DNA of 64,000 bases from Roseibium marinum (GTDB taxonomy: Bacteria; Pseudomonadota; Alphaproteobacteria; Rhizobiales; Stappiaceae): assembly GCF_002906165.1 (NCBI RefSeq), contig NZ_PPCN01000001.1, forward strand, positions 434,001 through 498,000, given 5' to 3'. Position 1 is the stretch's first letter. Every line of letters begins with the position of its first letter. The notes beneath the pieces are model-generated. The model made no database searches. It was not told where the DNA came from and was given only the letters and a program-made list of their open reading frames with translations. Shown in pieces: positions 27,482 to 36,383 of this stretch. Both the position numbers and the translations under genes were made by a program.

Positions 27482-27966
27482 GTTTTTGGTGGTTCTGGAC
27501 CCAGCCGCCTGTCGTGGAAGAGGCGCTGGACGAGGATCTGCCGAAGATAGCCGAAATTCACGCAGCCTGCTTCGCACACAACTGGAATGTGGACGAACTC
27601 GGGCGGATGAAAGCCCAGGACGGCGTCACCTTCCTGGTCGCCCGCCGGGCCAGCCCTTACGGGACACGCGCGCCGCTCGGTTTCCTGATCCTCAGAACGG
27701 TCGCCGACGAGGCGGAAGTCATCACGATTGCCGTGAATGCCCGCCAGCGCGGCCGGGGGATCGGCAAAAAGCTGATGGAAGCGGGGCTTTTTCGTCTTTA
27801 CGCGGAACGTTGCGAGCATCTCTTTCTTGAAGTCGATGCGGCCAATGACGGCGCATTGCTGCTTTACCGGTCGCTTGGCTTCAAGGAGGTCGGACAGCGC
27901 AAGGGGTATTACAGCGAGAGCGGCGGGGACGGTACAGCGCTTGTCATGCGCATCGATCTTCGATAA
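27478..27966 (+). CDS. rimI: GNAT N-acetyltransferase, RimI (ribosomal protein S18 alanine acetyltransferase) type
   Basis: GNAT-fold acetyltransferase of 162 residues. The acetyl-CoA motif A is visible as VITIAVNARQRGRGIGKKLMEAGL (R/Q-x-x-G-x-G/A). It is followed by LFLEVDAANDGALLLYRSLGFKEVGQRKGYY, the standard RimI C-terminal half with conserved Glu and Tyr. The start overlaps tsaB by four bases, and fur lies 147 bases downstream; tsaB-rimI-fur is the usual rhizobial order. The S18 substrate is inferred from family and context. Confidence 0.9.
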   Translation: MSFWWFWTQPPVVEEALDEDLPKIAEIHAACFAHNWNVDELGRMKAQDGVTFLVARRASPYGTRAPLGFLILRTVADEAEVITIAVNARQRGRGIGKKLMEAGLFRLYAERCEHLFLEVDAANDGALLLYRSLGFKEVGQRKGYYSESGGDGTALVMRIDLR

Positions 27967-28014
27967 GCGCTGTAGCTGGATCAACGGACTTCCGATCGGG
28001 ATCGATTGAAGGTC

Positions 28015-28081
28015 TGAAAGCGGATCGATCGAAAGTGTTTGAGCATCTTGTGTGCGTTCAGATGAATGCACGATGCTCTGG
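28015..28081 (+). repeat. Dispersed palindromic repeat, copy A (rimI-fur)
   Basis: REP-like palindrome. The outer stem is GAGCATC / GATGCTC (28041-28047, 28072-28078), the inner stem TGCGTTCA-GA-TGAATGCA (28053-28070), preceded by GATCGATC. An inverted relative lies at 50107-50179, sharing the same outer and inner stem sequences. Confidence 0.6.
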
Positions 28082-28113
28082 CGAACTAAAGAATACCAGC
28101 GGGCGGCATCTCA

Positions 28114-28563
28114 ATGGCGGACGAAGAGCAACTAACGCTAGCGGATATGTGTATCGCAAAGGGCATGCGCATGACCGAACAGCGGCGTGTCATTGCCACG
28201 GTCATTGAGGAAGCCTCGGACGAGCACCCGGATGTGGAGGAGCTTTACCGCCGTTCCGTGTCGATCGATTCCAGGATCTCCATTTCGACGGTATACCGGA
28301 CGGTGAAACTGTTCGAGGATGCCGGGATGATCGAGCGGCACGATTTCAGAGACGGCCGCTCGCGCTATGAAACCGTTCCGGACGAACACCACGATCATCT
28401 GATCGACCTGCGCAGCGGTCAGGTTATTGAATTCCGCAACGAGGACATCGAAGCCCTGCAGGAATTCATTGCCAGGAAGCTTGGATACAAGCTGGTCGAC
28501 CACCGGCTGGAACTCTATGGCGTTCCCCTCGATCCTTCGAAGGACGAAAAGGACGATGGCTGA
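28114..28563 (+). CDS. fur: Fur-family metalloregulator (Fur/Mur type)
   Basis: Metal-responsive repressor of 149 residues. The winged helix covers MRMTEQRRVIATVIEEASDEHPDVEELY then SRISISTVYRTVKLFEDAGMIERHDF. The metal-binding/dimerisation region is RYETVPDEHHDHLIDLRSGQVIEFRNEDIEALQ. There is no CxxC zinc motif, and it differs clearly from the haem-regulated Irr. In rhizobia the ortholog at this locus often acts as the manganese regulator Mur, so the metal could be Fe or Mn. The last codons overlap plsC by eight bases, implying coupled translation. Confidence 0.92.
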   Translation: MADEEQLTLADMCIAKGMRMTEQRRVIATVIEEASDEHPDVEELYRRSVSIDSRISISTVYRTVKLFEDAGMIERHDFRDGRSRYETVPDEHHDHLIDLRSGQVIEFRNEDIEALQEFIARKLGYKLVDHRLELYGVPLDPSKDEKDDG

Positions 28564-29440
28564 ATTCAAGGCCGCTCTGATAATTTTTCTTCTGACGATC
28601 GTCTCGTTGATCCTCATTCCGCTGCAATGGATCGCGATCCGGCTGCAGCTTCCGGTGCGCAGGAAACTGCCGCAGATCTGGCATCTGATCGCCACGCGGC
28701 TGGTCGGTATCCGTATCCGCCAGATTGGCCGCCCGTGGCCCGACAGGCCGCTGCTGATTACCTCCAATCATGCCTCCTGGGTCGATATCACGGTCATCGG
28801 CTCGCTCATGCCTTTGTCCTTCATCGCCAAATCCGAGGTCTCCGGCTGGCCGGTGTTCGGACTGTTCGCAAAACTTCAGCGCACAGTGTTCGTCGACCGG
28901 ACAAGACGGGCGCGGACGGCCGAGGTGACCGATACGATTGCCGGCCGCATGTCGGCGGGCGACGCCATGGTGCTGTTCGCCGAAGGCACATCCAATGACG
29001 GCAACGGCGTTCTGCCCTTCCGCTCGGCTCTCTTCGGCGCGGCGACGCGCGCGGTCGGCAACGGTGGCGGCGAGAAGGTCTGGGTTCAGCCCCTGTCGGT
29101 GGCCTATCAGGGCTTTTACGGTCTGCCGATGGGCAGGGCGCACCGGCCGCATGTCGCCTGGTATGGCGATATGGAACTTGCCGGTCACCTGTGGGGTATC
29201 TTCTCCCGTGGAGCGCTCGATGTGATCGTGCGCTGGGGCGAGCCGGTCCTGGTCGACAGCGGCACCGACAGGAAGGCGCTTACGCGCCGGCTGGAGGGTG
29301 AAGTGCGGGCTATGACAGTCGCTTCCCTGCTGCAAAAGCCGATTGAAAGCGAAGATTCCGGCGAAAGCGGCGATTCGGGCGAAATCGGGCCGTTCGAGTT
29401 CTTCTCAAACGCGGAAAAAACCGGTAAAGCTGGCGCCTGA
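28556..29440 (+). CDS. 1-acyl-sn-glycerol-3-phosphate acyltransferase (PlsC/LPAAT family)
   Basis: Membrane acyltransferase of phospholipid synthesis, 294 residues from the ATG overlapping fur. An N-terminal membrane segment, [22 protein letters not shown] (about 7-28), precedes the catalytic NHASWVD (His72, Asp77) and the later acyltransferase motifs [10 protein letters not shown] and [10 protein letters not shown]. It ends with a Ser/Glu/Gly-rich tail. The reaction is acyl transfer to lysophosphatidate; ornithine-lipid acyltransferase OlsA-like activity cannot be excluded. It sits between fur and miaB as in other rhizobia. Confidence 0.88.
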   Translation: MAEFKAALIIFLLTIVSLILIPLQWIAIRLQLPVRRKLPQIWHLIATRLVGIRIRQIGRPWPDRPLLITSNHASWVDITVIGSLMPLSFIAKSEVSGWPVFGLFAKLQRTVFVDRTRRARTAEVTDTIAGRMSAGDAMVLFAEGTSNDGNGVLPFRSALFGAATRAVGNGGGEKVWVQPLSVAYQGFYGLPMGRAHRPHVAWYGDMELAGHLWGIFSRGALDVIVRWGEPVLVDSGTDRKALTRRLEGEVRAMTVASLLQKPIESEDSGESGDSGEIGPFEFFSNAEKTGKAGA

Positions 29441-29565
29441 ATTTAGCGAGTGCCGCTGCAGCCATGCTTGAGCGGAAAGAATGGGCGCGAAGGATATCAG
29501 GATCCCGCCCGACGGCGCTTACACTCACGACATGCCGGCCGCGTGACGCAGGCCATGAGGAGCGA

Positions 29566-31050
29566 ATGACAAGCCGCCCGGAAGCAGACCAGGAAACGAC
29601 CGCATCCGCCGTTTCCCTGACCGCAGAGAAGACAGCAGCAGTGACAGGAAACACGCGCAAGGTATTCGTGCGCACCTATGGCTGCCAGATGAATGTTTAT
29701 GACAGCGAACGCATGACCGATGTGCTGGCGCCGGAAGGTTTCCAGGCGACGGAAAACATGGAAGACGCGGATCTGGTCATTCTCAACACCTGCCACATCC
29801 GTGAGAAGGCCGCCGAGAAGGTCTATTCCGAGCTCGGCCGCATCCGCAAGGTGAAGGAAGCGCGCGCGAAATCCGGCAGGGAGATGATGGTCGGCGTCGC
29901 CGGCTGCGTGGCCCAGGCGGAAGGTGAGGAGATTTCCAGGCGTGCGCCGATTGTCGATCTGGTCGTCGGTCCCCAGAGCTACCACCAGCTTCCCGCGCTT
30001 CTGGACAAGGTCCGCCAGGGCAAGAAGGTTGTCGAAACCGAATTCGACATCGATGCGAAATTCGATCACTTGTCCGCGCGCGCCCAAACACCTTTGAAAA
30101 AGCGCCCGCCTTCCGCTTTTCTGACCGTGCAGGAAGGCTGCGACAAGTTCTGTACCTTCTGTGTCGTGCCCTATACCCGCGGCGCGGAAGTGTCCCGCTC
30201 CGTGGCGCAGATCGTAAGCGAGGCGGAGCGCATGGCCGCCTCCGGTGTTCGGGAGGTCACGCTGCTCGGCCAGAATGTCAACGCCTACCACGGCGTTTCG
30301 CCGGATGGCGCGACATGGGGACTTGGCCGCCTGCTGCGCCGGCTCTCCGAAATCGACGGTCTGGACCGGCTGCGCTACACGACCAGCCATCCGCGCGATA
30401 TGGACGACGATCTCATTGACGCGCACCGGGACCTGAAAACCCTGATGCCCTATCTGCATCTGCCGGTGCAGTCCGGATCCGACGCGATCCTCAAGGCCAT
30501 GAACCGCCGGCATACACGCGATGAGTATTTCCGTCTGATCGACCGGATTCGCGACGCGGCGCCCGGCATCGCGCTTTCCGGCGACTTCATCATCGGCTTC
30601 CCGGGGGAAACGGACCGGGATTTCGAGGATACGATGGATCTGATCCGCCGGGTCGGTTACGGCTCGGCCTTTTCGTTCAAATACAGCCCGCGGCCCGGCA
30701 CGCCGGGAGCGGCCATGGACGATCAGGTGCCGGAAGATGTAAAATCCACACGTCTGGCCGCCTTGCAGGATCTGGTGAGCGAACAGCAGAAGGCTTTCAA
30801 CACGTCCCGGCTCGGCATGACCTGCGACGTGCTTCTGGAAAAGGTGGGCCGCAATCCAGGTCAGCTCGTCGGCAAGTCACCGTGGCTGCAGCCGGTGCAA
30901 CTGGACGCTCCGGAGAATCTGATCGGCGGCATACAAGCGGTGGAAATCGTGGGGACAGGATCTAATTCGCTGTTCGGACGCCTGATAGACGGGCAAGATG
31001 AAACTGACTTTACCGGGGCCATCCCGGCTCCGGCGGCTCAGGCCGGATGA
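29566..31050 (+). CDS. miaB: tRNA-2-methylthio-N6-dimethylallyladenosine synthase MiaB
   Basis: Radical-SAM methylthiotransferase that converts i6A37 to ms2i6A37 in tRNA. The ATG at 29566 (GGAG seven bases upstream) gives 494 residues. The auxiliary-cluster cysteines are in [26 protein letters not shown] and VAGCVAQ. The radical-SAM triad is [17 protein letters not shown]-terminal TRAM domain spans about the last 80 residues. An N-terminal extension of about 30 Thr/Ala-rich residues is longer than in E. coli. phoH begins 16 bases after the stop. Confidence 0.97.
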   Translation: MTSRPEADQETTASAVSLTAEKTAAVTGNTRKVFVRTYGCQMNVYDSERMTDVLAPEGFQATENMEDADLVILNTCHIREKAAEKVYSELGRIRKVKEARAKSGREMMVGVAGCVAQAEGEEISRRAPIVDLVVGPQSYHQLPALLDKVRQGKKVVETEFDIDAKFDHLSARAQTPLKKRPPSAFLTVQEGCDKFCTFCVVPYTRGAEVSRSVAQIVSEAERMAASGVREVTLLGQNVNAYHGVSPDGATWGLGRLLRRLSEIDGLDRLRYTTSHPRDMDDDLIDAHRDLKTLMPYLHLPVQSGSDAILKAMNRRHTRDEYFRLIDRIRDAAPGIALSGDFIIGFPGETDRDFEDTMDLIRRVGYGSAFSFKYSPRPGTPGAAMDDQVPEDVKSTRLAALQDLVSEQQKAFNTSRLGMTCDVLLEKVGRNPGQLVGKSPWLQPVQLDAPENLIGGIQAVEIVGTGSNSLFGRLIDGQDETDFTGAIPAPAAQAG

Positions 31051-31066
31051 CTACAGGAGACGTCGT

Positions 31067-32203
31067 TTGACGCGTGACAGCCAATCCTCTCCCCGCAAGT
31101 CTTCGGACCCGTCTTCTTCCGCCGCCGCTTCGGCCTCCGATATGACCCACATCGTCCTTGCTTTTGAAGACAACCGGCTGATTGGAGATCTCTTCGGTCA
31201 ATTCGATCAGAACCTGGCCCTGATCGAGCAGCGGCTGGGCATAGACGCGATCGCGCGTGGCAACCAGGTCACCCTGAAGGGCTCCCAGGCCGGCTGCGCG
31301 CAGGCGCGCACGGCGCTGGAATCCATGTACCAGCGGCTGCTGCAGGGGCAGGAGATCCATCCGGGCGATGTGGATGGCGCCCTGCGCATGGCCGCTGCCA
31401 CGGAAGCGCAATTGCCCCTGCCGACACTGGAGCCCAAGTCCCGGCTGGCCTTCGCCCAGATCGCCACCCGCCGCAAGACCATCGTCGCGCGGACGCCGAC
31501 GCAGGACGCCTATATCCGCGCCATGGACCGGGCCGACCTGATCTTCGGCACAGGCCCGGCGGGCACAGGCAAGACATTCCTGGCCGTCGCCTATGCCGCC
31601 GCGCTTCTGGAGCGCGGCGATGTCGCCCGCCTGATTCTGTCGCGTCCGGCTGTTGAAGCCGGCGAACGGCTCGGCTTCCTGCCGGGTGAAATGAAGGACA
31701 AGGTCGATCCCTACCTGCGTCCGATCTACGACGCGCTCTATGAAATGATGCCGGCGGAAAAGGTGGACCGCGGTCTGCAGTCCGGGATGATCGAGGTCGC
31801 CCCGCTCGCCTTCATGCGCGGCCGCACCCTGTCGAACGCGGTTGTGCTGCTCGATGAAGCCCAGAACACAACCTCCATGCAGATGAAGATGTTCCTGACG
31901 CGCCTTGGTGAAGGCTCCAAGATGATCGTGACCGGTGATCCCAGTCAGATCGATCTTCCTCCCGGGCAGAAATCCGGCTTGCGGGAGGCTCTGGGGCTTT
32001 TGACGGACATTCGGGAAGTCTCCCATATCCGCTTCAATGAAACCGATGTCGTCCGTCACGAGCTGGTCGGCCGGATCGTCACCGCCTACGACAATGCCTC
32101 CCGTGAGGAATCGGAGGCCCGCGAAAAGCGCTATTCCGAACGCCGGCGCGGCGCGCCCCTGGAGGAAGCAACTCCTCGCGCCCGTGAAACCGCGGCGACC
32201 TGA
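31067..32203 (+). CDS. PhoH-like ATPase (YbeZ type)
   Basis: Cytosolic P-loop ATPase of the PhoH family, linked by context to YbeY and rRNA/ribosome maturation. A TTG start at 31067 with GGAG upstream gives 378 residues; the first in-frame ATG is at 31142. The ATPase core starts at ARTPTQDAYIRAM with Walker A FGTGPAGTGKTFLA and Walker B VLLDEAQNTT, then MIVTGDPSQIDLP. A basic C-terminal tail follows. It is placed miaB-phoH-ybeY-corC, a conserved gammaproteobacterial/alphaproteobacterial order. Confidence 0.93.
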   Translation: MTRDSQSSPRKSSDPSSSAAASASDMTHIVLAFEDNRLIGDLFGQFDQNLALIEQRLGIDAIARGNQVTLKGSQAGCAQARTALESMYQRLLQGQEIHPGDVDGALRMAAATEAQLPLPTLEPKSRLAFAQIATRRKTIVARTPTQDAYIRAMDRADLIFGTGPAGTGKTFLAVAYAAALLERGDVARLILSRPAVEAGERLGFLPGEMKDKVDPYLRPIYDALYEMMPAEKVDRGLQSGMIEVAPLAFMRGRTLSNAVVLLDEAQNTTSMQMKMFLTRLGEGSKMIVTGDPSQIDLPPGQKSGLREALGLLTDIREVSHIRFNETDVVRHELVGRIVTAYDNASREESEAREKRYSERRRGAPLEEATPRARETAAT

Positions 32204-32220
32204 AGGGCCTTGGAACCGTG

Positions 32221-32736
32221 ATGCCCGGCCAGTTGCCCGATGGATTTCTGATTGATCTCGCGTTAGAGGCGGGGGAATGGCCCGAAGAAATCGAATTGTC
32301 GCGGCTGGCAAGCCGGGCGATTTCGGCGGCTTTCGTCGAAACCCGTCTGCAGGTGGTTGAAAACACGGAAGTCTCGCTTCTCTTCACCGACGATGCCGGG
32401 ATCCGGCGGTTGAACGCCAAGTGGCGGGACAAGGACAGGCCGACGAACGTCCTGTCTTTTCCCGGCGGCAATCCGGACGGTGATGTCTACGGACCGCTGC
32501 TGGGGGATATCGTATTTGGATACGAGACCGTTTCTCGGGAAGCGGGGGAATTGGGAATTGAATTCGGCGACCACCTTTCCCATCTGATTGTTCATGGTTT
32601 ACTTCACCTTTTCGACTATGATCATCAGGATGATGAGGAAGCAGAGCTGATGGAGCGCCTCGAGAAAGCCATACTGGCGTCTCTGGGCATCGATGACCCT
32701 TACGCGGACAGGCCCCTTGTGGCGGACGGCGATTAA
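32221..32736 (+). CDS. ybeY: Endoribonuclease YbeY (rRNA maturation factor)
   Basis: Zinc metallohydrolase involved in 16S rRNA 3'-end maturation and ribosome quality control. The ATG at 32221 gives 171 residues (a GTG immediately before it is in frame). The core features are NVLSFPGG and LGDIVFGYETVSREA, with the metal site HLIVHGLLHLFDYDHQ holding three histidines. In the family pattern HGxLHLxGYDH the second Gly is usual, but here it is Asp. It lies 17 bases after phoH and before corC. Confidence 0.94.
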   Translation: MPGQLPDGFLIDLALEAGEWPEEIELSRLASRAISAAFVETRLQVVENTEVSLLFTDDAGIRRLNAKWRDKDRPTNVLSFPGGNPDGDVYGPLLGDIVFGYETVSREAGELGIEFGDHLSHLIVHGLLHLFDYDHQDDEEAELMERLEKAILASLGIDDPYADRPLVADGD

Positions 32737-32772
32737 GTGGCATCATGAAACATGTTGTTTTTGTATTGATGG

Positions 32773-33990
32773 ATGATGAACGCAGTTGAACCGCAAAGTC
32801 CGGCGGGCGAGCCGAAGGCCGCCACGCCAGGACAATCTCAGGACGGGGAAGACCCGCAACAGACCAGGCCGCAGCGATCTGCGGCCTTGCTCGGAAATCT
32901 CAAACGCGTGCTGCGCTTGGGGCGCCAGTCATCGTCGCTGCGCGAAAATCTTGAAGACGAGCTGGCGCGGGAAGGCAGCGACAATGCGTCGTTCTCTCCG
33001 GAAGAACGCATGCTGCTCGGCAATATTCTGCGCCTTCGGGAACTGCGTGTCGACGATGTCATGATCCCGCGCGCCGATATCGAGGCGGTCGATGTGGGCA
33101 CCAGTTTGAGCAGGGTGATGGAACTGTTCCAGAAGAGCGGCCATTCCCGCATGCCGGTCTACGAGGATACGCTCGACGATCCTCGCGGCATGGTGCACAT
33201 CAAGGACCTGATGGCCTTTATCGCCGAACGTGCCGCAACTGCCAGGCCTGCAACTGCTGTGGACAAAAATACCGATGCGCCCGACGGGGAAACCCCTCTT
33301 CCCAATGGTTCGGCGCGCAATGGCCACAACAGGCCGGACCTTGATCTGTCCGGCGTGGATCTGTCGGTCACCTTGAAGGAAACCGAACTTCTGAGGGATC
33401 TGCTGTTCGCGCCCCCCTCCATGCCCGCTACCGATCTGATGGCGAAAATGCAGGCCGACCGGATCCAGATGGCGCTGGTCATAGACGAATATGGCGGTAC
33501 GGACGGTCTCGTGTCGCTGGAAGATCTGGTCGAAGAGGTCGTCGGCGACATCGAGGACGAACATGACGAGGCTGAGGAGGCCATGCTGACCCCGGAAGGA
33601 GAAGGCATATGGATCGCCGATCCGCGCCTGACCCTGGAGGATCTGGACGAGGCGCTCGGCACCGATCTGACGAACGGCGAAATCTCCGAGGATGTCGATA
33701 CCCTGGGCGGCCTGCTCTATGTCTCCGTTGGCCGGGTTCCGGTTCGAGGCGAGCTGCTGTTCGTGCCCGACGAGATGCCGGGCTTCGAATTCGAGATCAT
33801 GGATGCGGATCCGCGGCGCATCAAGCGGCTGAAGATCCGCCGCCGCCGCGCGGAGCCCCGTCAGCAGGAATTGCGCCGCCGCCCGAAACGCGCCGACGGG
33901 CCTTTGAGCGAAACCGGTCGCGACAAGGACGCCGACCCGGACGGGTCGGCCGTTTCCGAGGGACACGGGCCGACCGGCAAACTTTCATAA
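32773..33990 (+). CDS. CBS-domain protein of the CorC/HlyC (TlyC) family
   Basis: CBS-pair protein with a transporter-associated C-terminal domain, 405 residues. A first CBS half covers LRVDDVMIPRADIEAVDVGTSLSRVMELFQKSGHSRMPVYEDTLDDPRGMVHIKDLM. A low-complexity insert (about 155-195) separates it from the second half, MPATDLMAKMQADRIQMALVIDEYGGTDGLVSLEDLVEEVVGDIEDE. The CorC_HlyC domain follows (about 280-345), then a highly basic C-terminal tail. There is no membrane segment, unlike long CNNM proteins. The position between ybeY and lnt is conserved. A role in Mg/Co efflux is only a family-based guess. Confidence 0.9.
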   Translation: MMNAVEPQSPAGEPKAATPGQSQDGEDPQQTRPQRSAALLGNLKRVLRLGRQSSSLRENLEDELAREGSDNASFSPEERMLLGNILRLRELRVDDVMIPRADIEAVDVGTSLSRVMELFQKSGHSRMPVYEDTLDDPRGMVHIKDLMAFIAERAATARPATAVDKNTDAPDGETPLPNGSARNGHNRPDLDLSGVDLSVTLKETELLRDLLFAPPSMPATDLMAKMQADRIQMALVIDEYGGTDGLVSLEDLVEEVVGDIEDEHDEAEEAMLTPEGEGIWIADPRLTLEDLDEALGTDLTNGEISEDVDTLGGLLYVSVGRVPVRGELLFVPDEMPGFEFEIMDADPRRIKRLKIRRRRAEPRQQELRRRPKRADGPLSETGRDKDADPDGSAVSEGHGPTGKLS

Positions 33991-34057
33991 TATGCCTTGA
34001 CCGCCTTGCGGCGAGACGACAAATCTCCTGACCTCTGAAACAGGAGAGCAGTCCCAA

Positions 34058-35674
34058 ATGCACTGGTTGTCTCAACGCCTGACCGTTCTGCCGAATTTCT
34101 TCCTTCTGGCCTGGGGCTGGCAGCGCCGCGTATTGTGTCTGCTGTGCGGAGCGGCGACGGCGTTTGCGCTGCCGCCTTACGGGCTGATACCGGTTCTGGC
34201 GATAACCTTTCCCTGCCTTGTCTGGATGCTGGACGGCGCTGTTGAGCCGGGGCCGGGAAAGGCGCGAAAACGGCTGCGCACCGGTTTCGCCCTCGGCTGG
34301 CTGTTCGGCTTCGGCTACTTCCTGTCCGGGCTCTGGTGGATAGGCGCGGCCTTTCTCGTCGAGGCGGAGCGCTTCGCCTGGCTGATGCCCTTCGCGGTTC
34401 TGGCAATGCCTGCCGGCCTGGCGCTGTTCACCGGGCTCGGTGTTGCGCTTGCGGCCTTCTTGTGGACGGATCGGTTCTACCGGATTGCGCTTCTGGCCGC
34501 CTGCCTGTCCCTTTCGGACTGGCTGCGCGGCCATGTGCTGACGGGCTTTCCCTGGAATGCCTTCGGCTACGGGGTTTCCGGGTCGCTCACACTATCGCAG
34601 ACCGCGAGCCTTGTCGGCATTTACGGCCTGACCTTCCTGACGATCGCGCTTGCCGCTGCCCCGGCCGTCCTCGCCGATGCAAGACCCTTGCGGCAACGGC
34701 TCGCCGCGCTGGGCGCCGCAATCGCCGCGCTGGCCCTTGTCGCGGTTTACGGCTCTGTCCGTATCGCCACGGTGGAGATGCGGGATGCGGCGCTGGATAT
34801 CCGCATCATTCAGCCGTCGATCGGCCAGAAGGACAAGTGGCGGCCGGAGTTCAGGGACAAGATTTTCCAGACTTACCTGGACATGACCGAGACGCCTCTT
34901 GGCGGCAGTGCCCGTGTCGGCATGCCGAGGCTTGTGGTCTGGCCGGAATCGGCCGTGCCTTTTCTGCTGACACAGGAGCCGGGCGCCTTGTACCGGGTGG
35001 CAAGCGCTCTTGGTGAAGGGAGCGAACTGGTGACCGGAGCCATTCGCGCCGAAGCCGGAGGCGATGGCGCCCTTTACTTCAACAGCGTCTATCTGATCGG
35101 CGGCGATGGCACCGTTCGCGGCATATACGACAAGGTCCGCCTGGTGCCGTTCGGAGAATATGTGCCCTTTCGCTCCCTGCTCGACAGGCTTGGAATTTCC
35201 AGCCTGGCCGGTCCCCTGGAAGGGTTCGAAGCGGGATATCAGCGGCGCGCCATGTCCACTGCCGGCGGTTTAGATTTTCTACCCCTGATTTGCTATGAGG
35301 CGATATTCCCGGCCGATCCGCCGGAAAAATCCGGCGCGCCGGCATTTCTCCTGAACGTGACCAACGATGCCTGGTTCGGACGCACTCCGGGTCCCTACCA
35401 GCATTTCGCGCAGGCCCGCATGCGGGCGATCGAAACGGGTTTGCCGCTCATCAGGGCAGCGAATACGGGCATTTCGGCGATCGTGGACGGGAAGGGGGAA
35501 GTGATTGAGGCTCGTTCGGTATTCGAAAAGGGTGTGATCGACGGCAGGCTGCCGCAACGCCTTGATAAAACTTTCTACGGTAAATTTGGCGATGCAACTT
35601 TTCTTCTGGTGGCGGTATTGCTCGTGTTTTTTGCGATGGTGCTTGGATACAACCGGCACTCGCGTTTAAATTGA
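34058..35674 (+). CDS. lnt: Apolipoprotein N-acyltransferase
   Basis: Inner-membrane enzyme adding the third acyl chain to lipoproteins. The 538-residue protein has several N-terminal membrane segments (about 20-215), then a periplasmic nitrilase domain from LDIRIIQPSIGQKDKW. The catalytic Glu is in VVWPESAVPFL, the Lys in DKVRLVPFGEYVPFR and the Cys in LDFLPLICYEAIFP. A last membrane segment near the C-terminus, ATFLLVAVLLVFFAMVLGY, anchors the domain. The ATG has CAGGAGAG upstream. Confidence 0.97.
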   Translation: MHWLSQRLTVLPNFFLLAWGWQRRVLCLLCGAATAFALPPYGLIPVLAITFPCLVWMLDGAVEPGPGKARKRLRTGFALGWLFGFGYFLSGLWWIGAAFLVEAERFAWLMPFAVLAMPAGLALFTGLGVALAAFLWTDRFYRIALLAACLSLSDWLRGHVLTGFPWNAFGYGVSGSLTLSQTASLVGIYGLTFLTIALAAAPAVLADARPLRQRLAALGAAIAALALVAVYGSVRIATVEMRDAALDIRIIQPSIGQKDKWRPEFRDKIFQTYLDMTETPLGGSARVGMPRLVVWPESAVPFLLTQEPGALYRVASALGEGSELVTGAIRAEAGGDGALYFNSVYLIGGDGTVRGIYDKVRLVPFGEYVPFRSLLDRLGISSLAGPLEGFEAGYQRRAMSTAGGLDFLPLICYEAIFPADPPEKSGAPAFLLNVTNDAWFGRTPGPYQHFAQARMRAIETGLPLIRAANTGISAIVDGKGEVIEARSVFEKGVIDGRLPQRLDKTFYGKFGDATFLLVAVLLVFFAMVLGYNRHSRLN

Positions 35675-35865
35675 TATTTTTTGTTTGAGTTGAGTGAAGG
35701 AAGTGTGATACAACCGTGAAATAGCCGATTGAGGGCTGCTTCATGTACAAGTGAAGGGTTGCGGGCAAACTTCGGTCTCTTGGGTCTGGTGGGAGGATAC
35801 CGGGAGAGCTTGTGCTAACGACAACGAGCGGACATTCGCCGCGAAAACAAGAAAGTGCGACGTAA

Positions 35866-36270
35866 ATGCCGAGTAAGAAGTCTCCGAATCCGATTGATAT
35901 TCATGTTGGCAGCCGTGTCCGGCTCCGGCGCATGATGCTTGGCATGAGCCAGGAAAAGCTGGGCGAAGCCCTTGGCATCACCTTTCAGCAGATTCAGAAA
36001 TATGAAAAAGGCACCAACCGGATCGGCGCCAGCCGCCTGCAGCATATCGCGACTGTGCTGAAAGTGCCGGTGGCCTTTTTCTTCGAAGATGCTCCGGGCA
36101 CCCCGGATGAAGCTGAAGGCTTCGGGGAAACGCAGCCAACCTCGTATGTCGTGGACTTTCTGTCCTCTTCCGAGGGACTGTCTCTCAACAAGGCGTTTGT
36201 GCGGATTGAAGATCCGAAAGTCCGCAGGCGGATCGTTGATCTTGTCCGCTCTCTCGCCGGCGATGAGTGA
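35866..36270 (+). CDS. praR: XRE-family HTH regulator, PraR-like
   Basis: Helix-turn-helix regulator of 134 residues. The HTH_3 domain is VGSRVRLRRMMLGMSQEKLGEALGITFQQIQKYEKGTNRIGASRLQHIATVLKVPVAFFFED (about 13-75), followed by a short C-terminal region ending VRRRIVDLVRSLAGDE. Sequence and location between lnt and metK match rhizobial PraR, a regulator of biofilm and root-attachment genes in Rhizobium leguminosarum. The targets in this organism are not known. It is separated from metK by 113 bases. Confidence 0.82.
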   Translation: MPSKKSPNPIDIHVGSRVRLRRMMLGMSQEKLGEALGITFQQIQKYEKGTNRIGASRLQHIATVLKVPVAFFFEDAPGTPDEAEGFGETQPTSYVVDFLSSSEGLSLNKAFVRIEDPKVRRRIVDLVRSLAGDE

Positions 36271-36288
36271 CAAAAATTCATCTCGCGC

Positions 36289-36351
36289 TTGACGTGGCGA
36301 ATAACTTCTAAGATTGATGCTTCTCGAAGCGGCGATGTCATTCGCCGCTTC
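36289..36351 (+). promoter_or_regulatory. metK: metK leader with perfect 10-bp hairpin
   Basis: A perfect stem GAAGCGGCGA / TCGCCGCTTC (36326-36335, 36342-36351) with loop TGTCAT lies 33 bases before the metK ATG. A TTGACG element at 36289-36294 may be the -35 of a promoter; the -10 is weak. I cannot match the stem to a known SAM-family riboswitch by eye, so this is reported as a structured leader only. Confidence 0.5.
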
Positions 36352-36383
36352 AATAATATTCATTCCCAGAAGGACGATCGCCA

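Noticed and set aside
36271..36383. SAM/SAH-type riboswitch before metK
   Set aside because: I could not match the conserved core of a known SAM-family riboswitch by eye; only a hairpin is reported.
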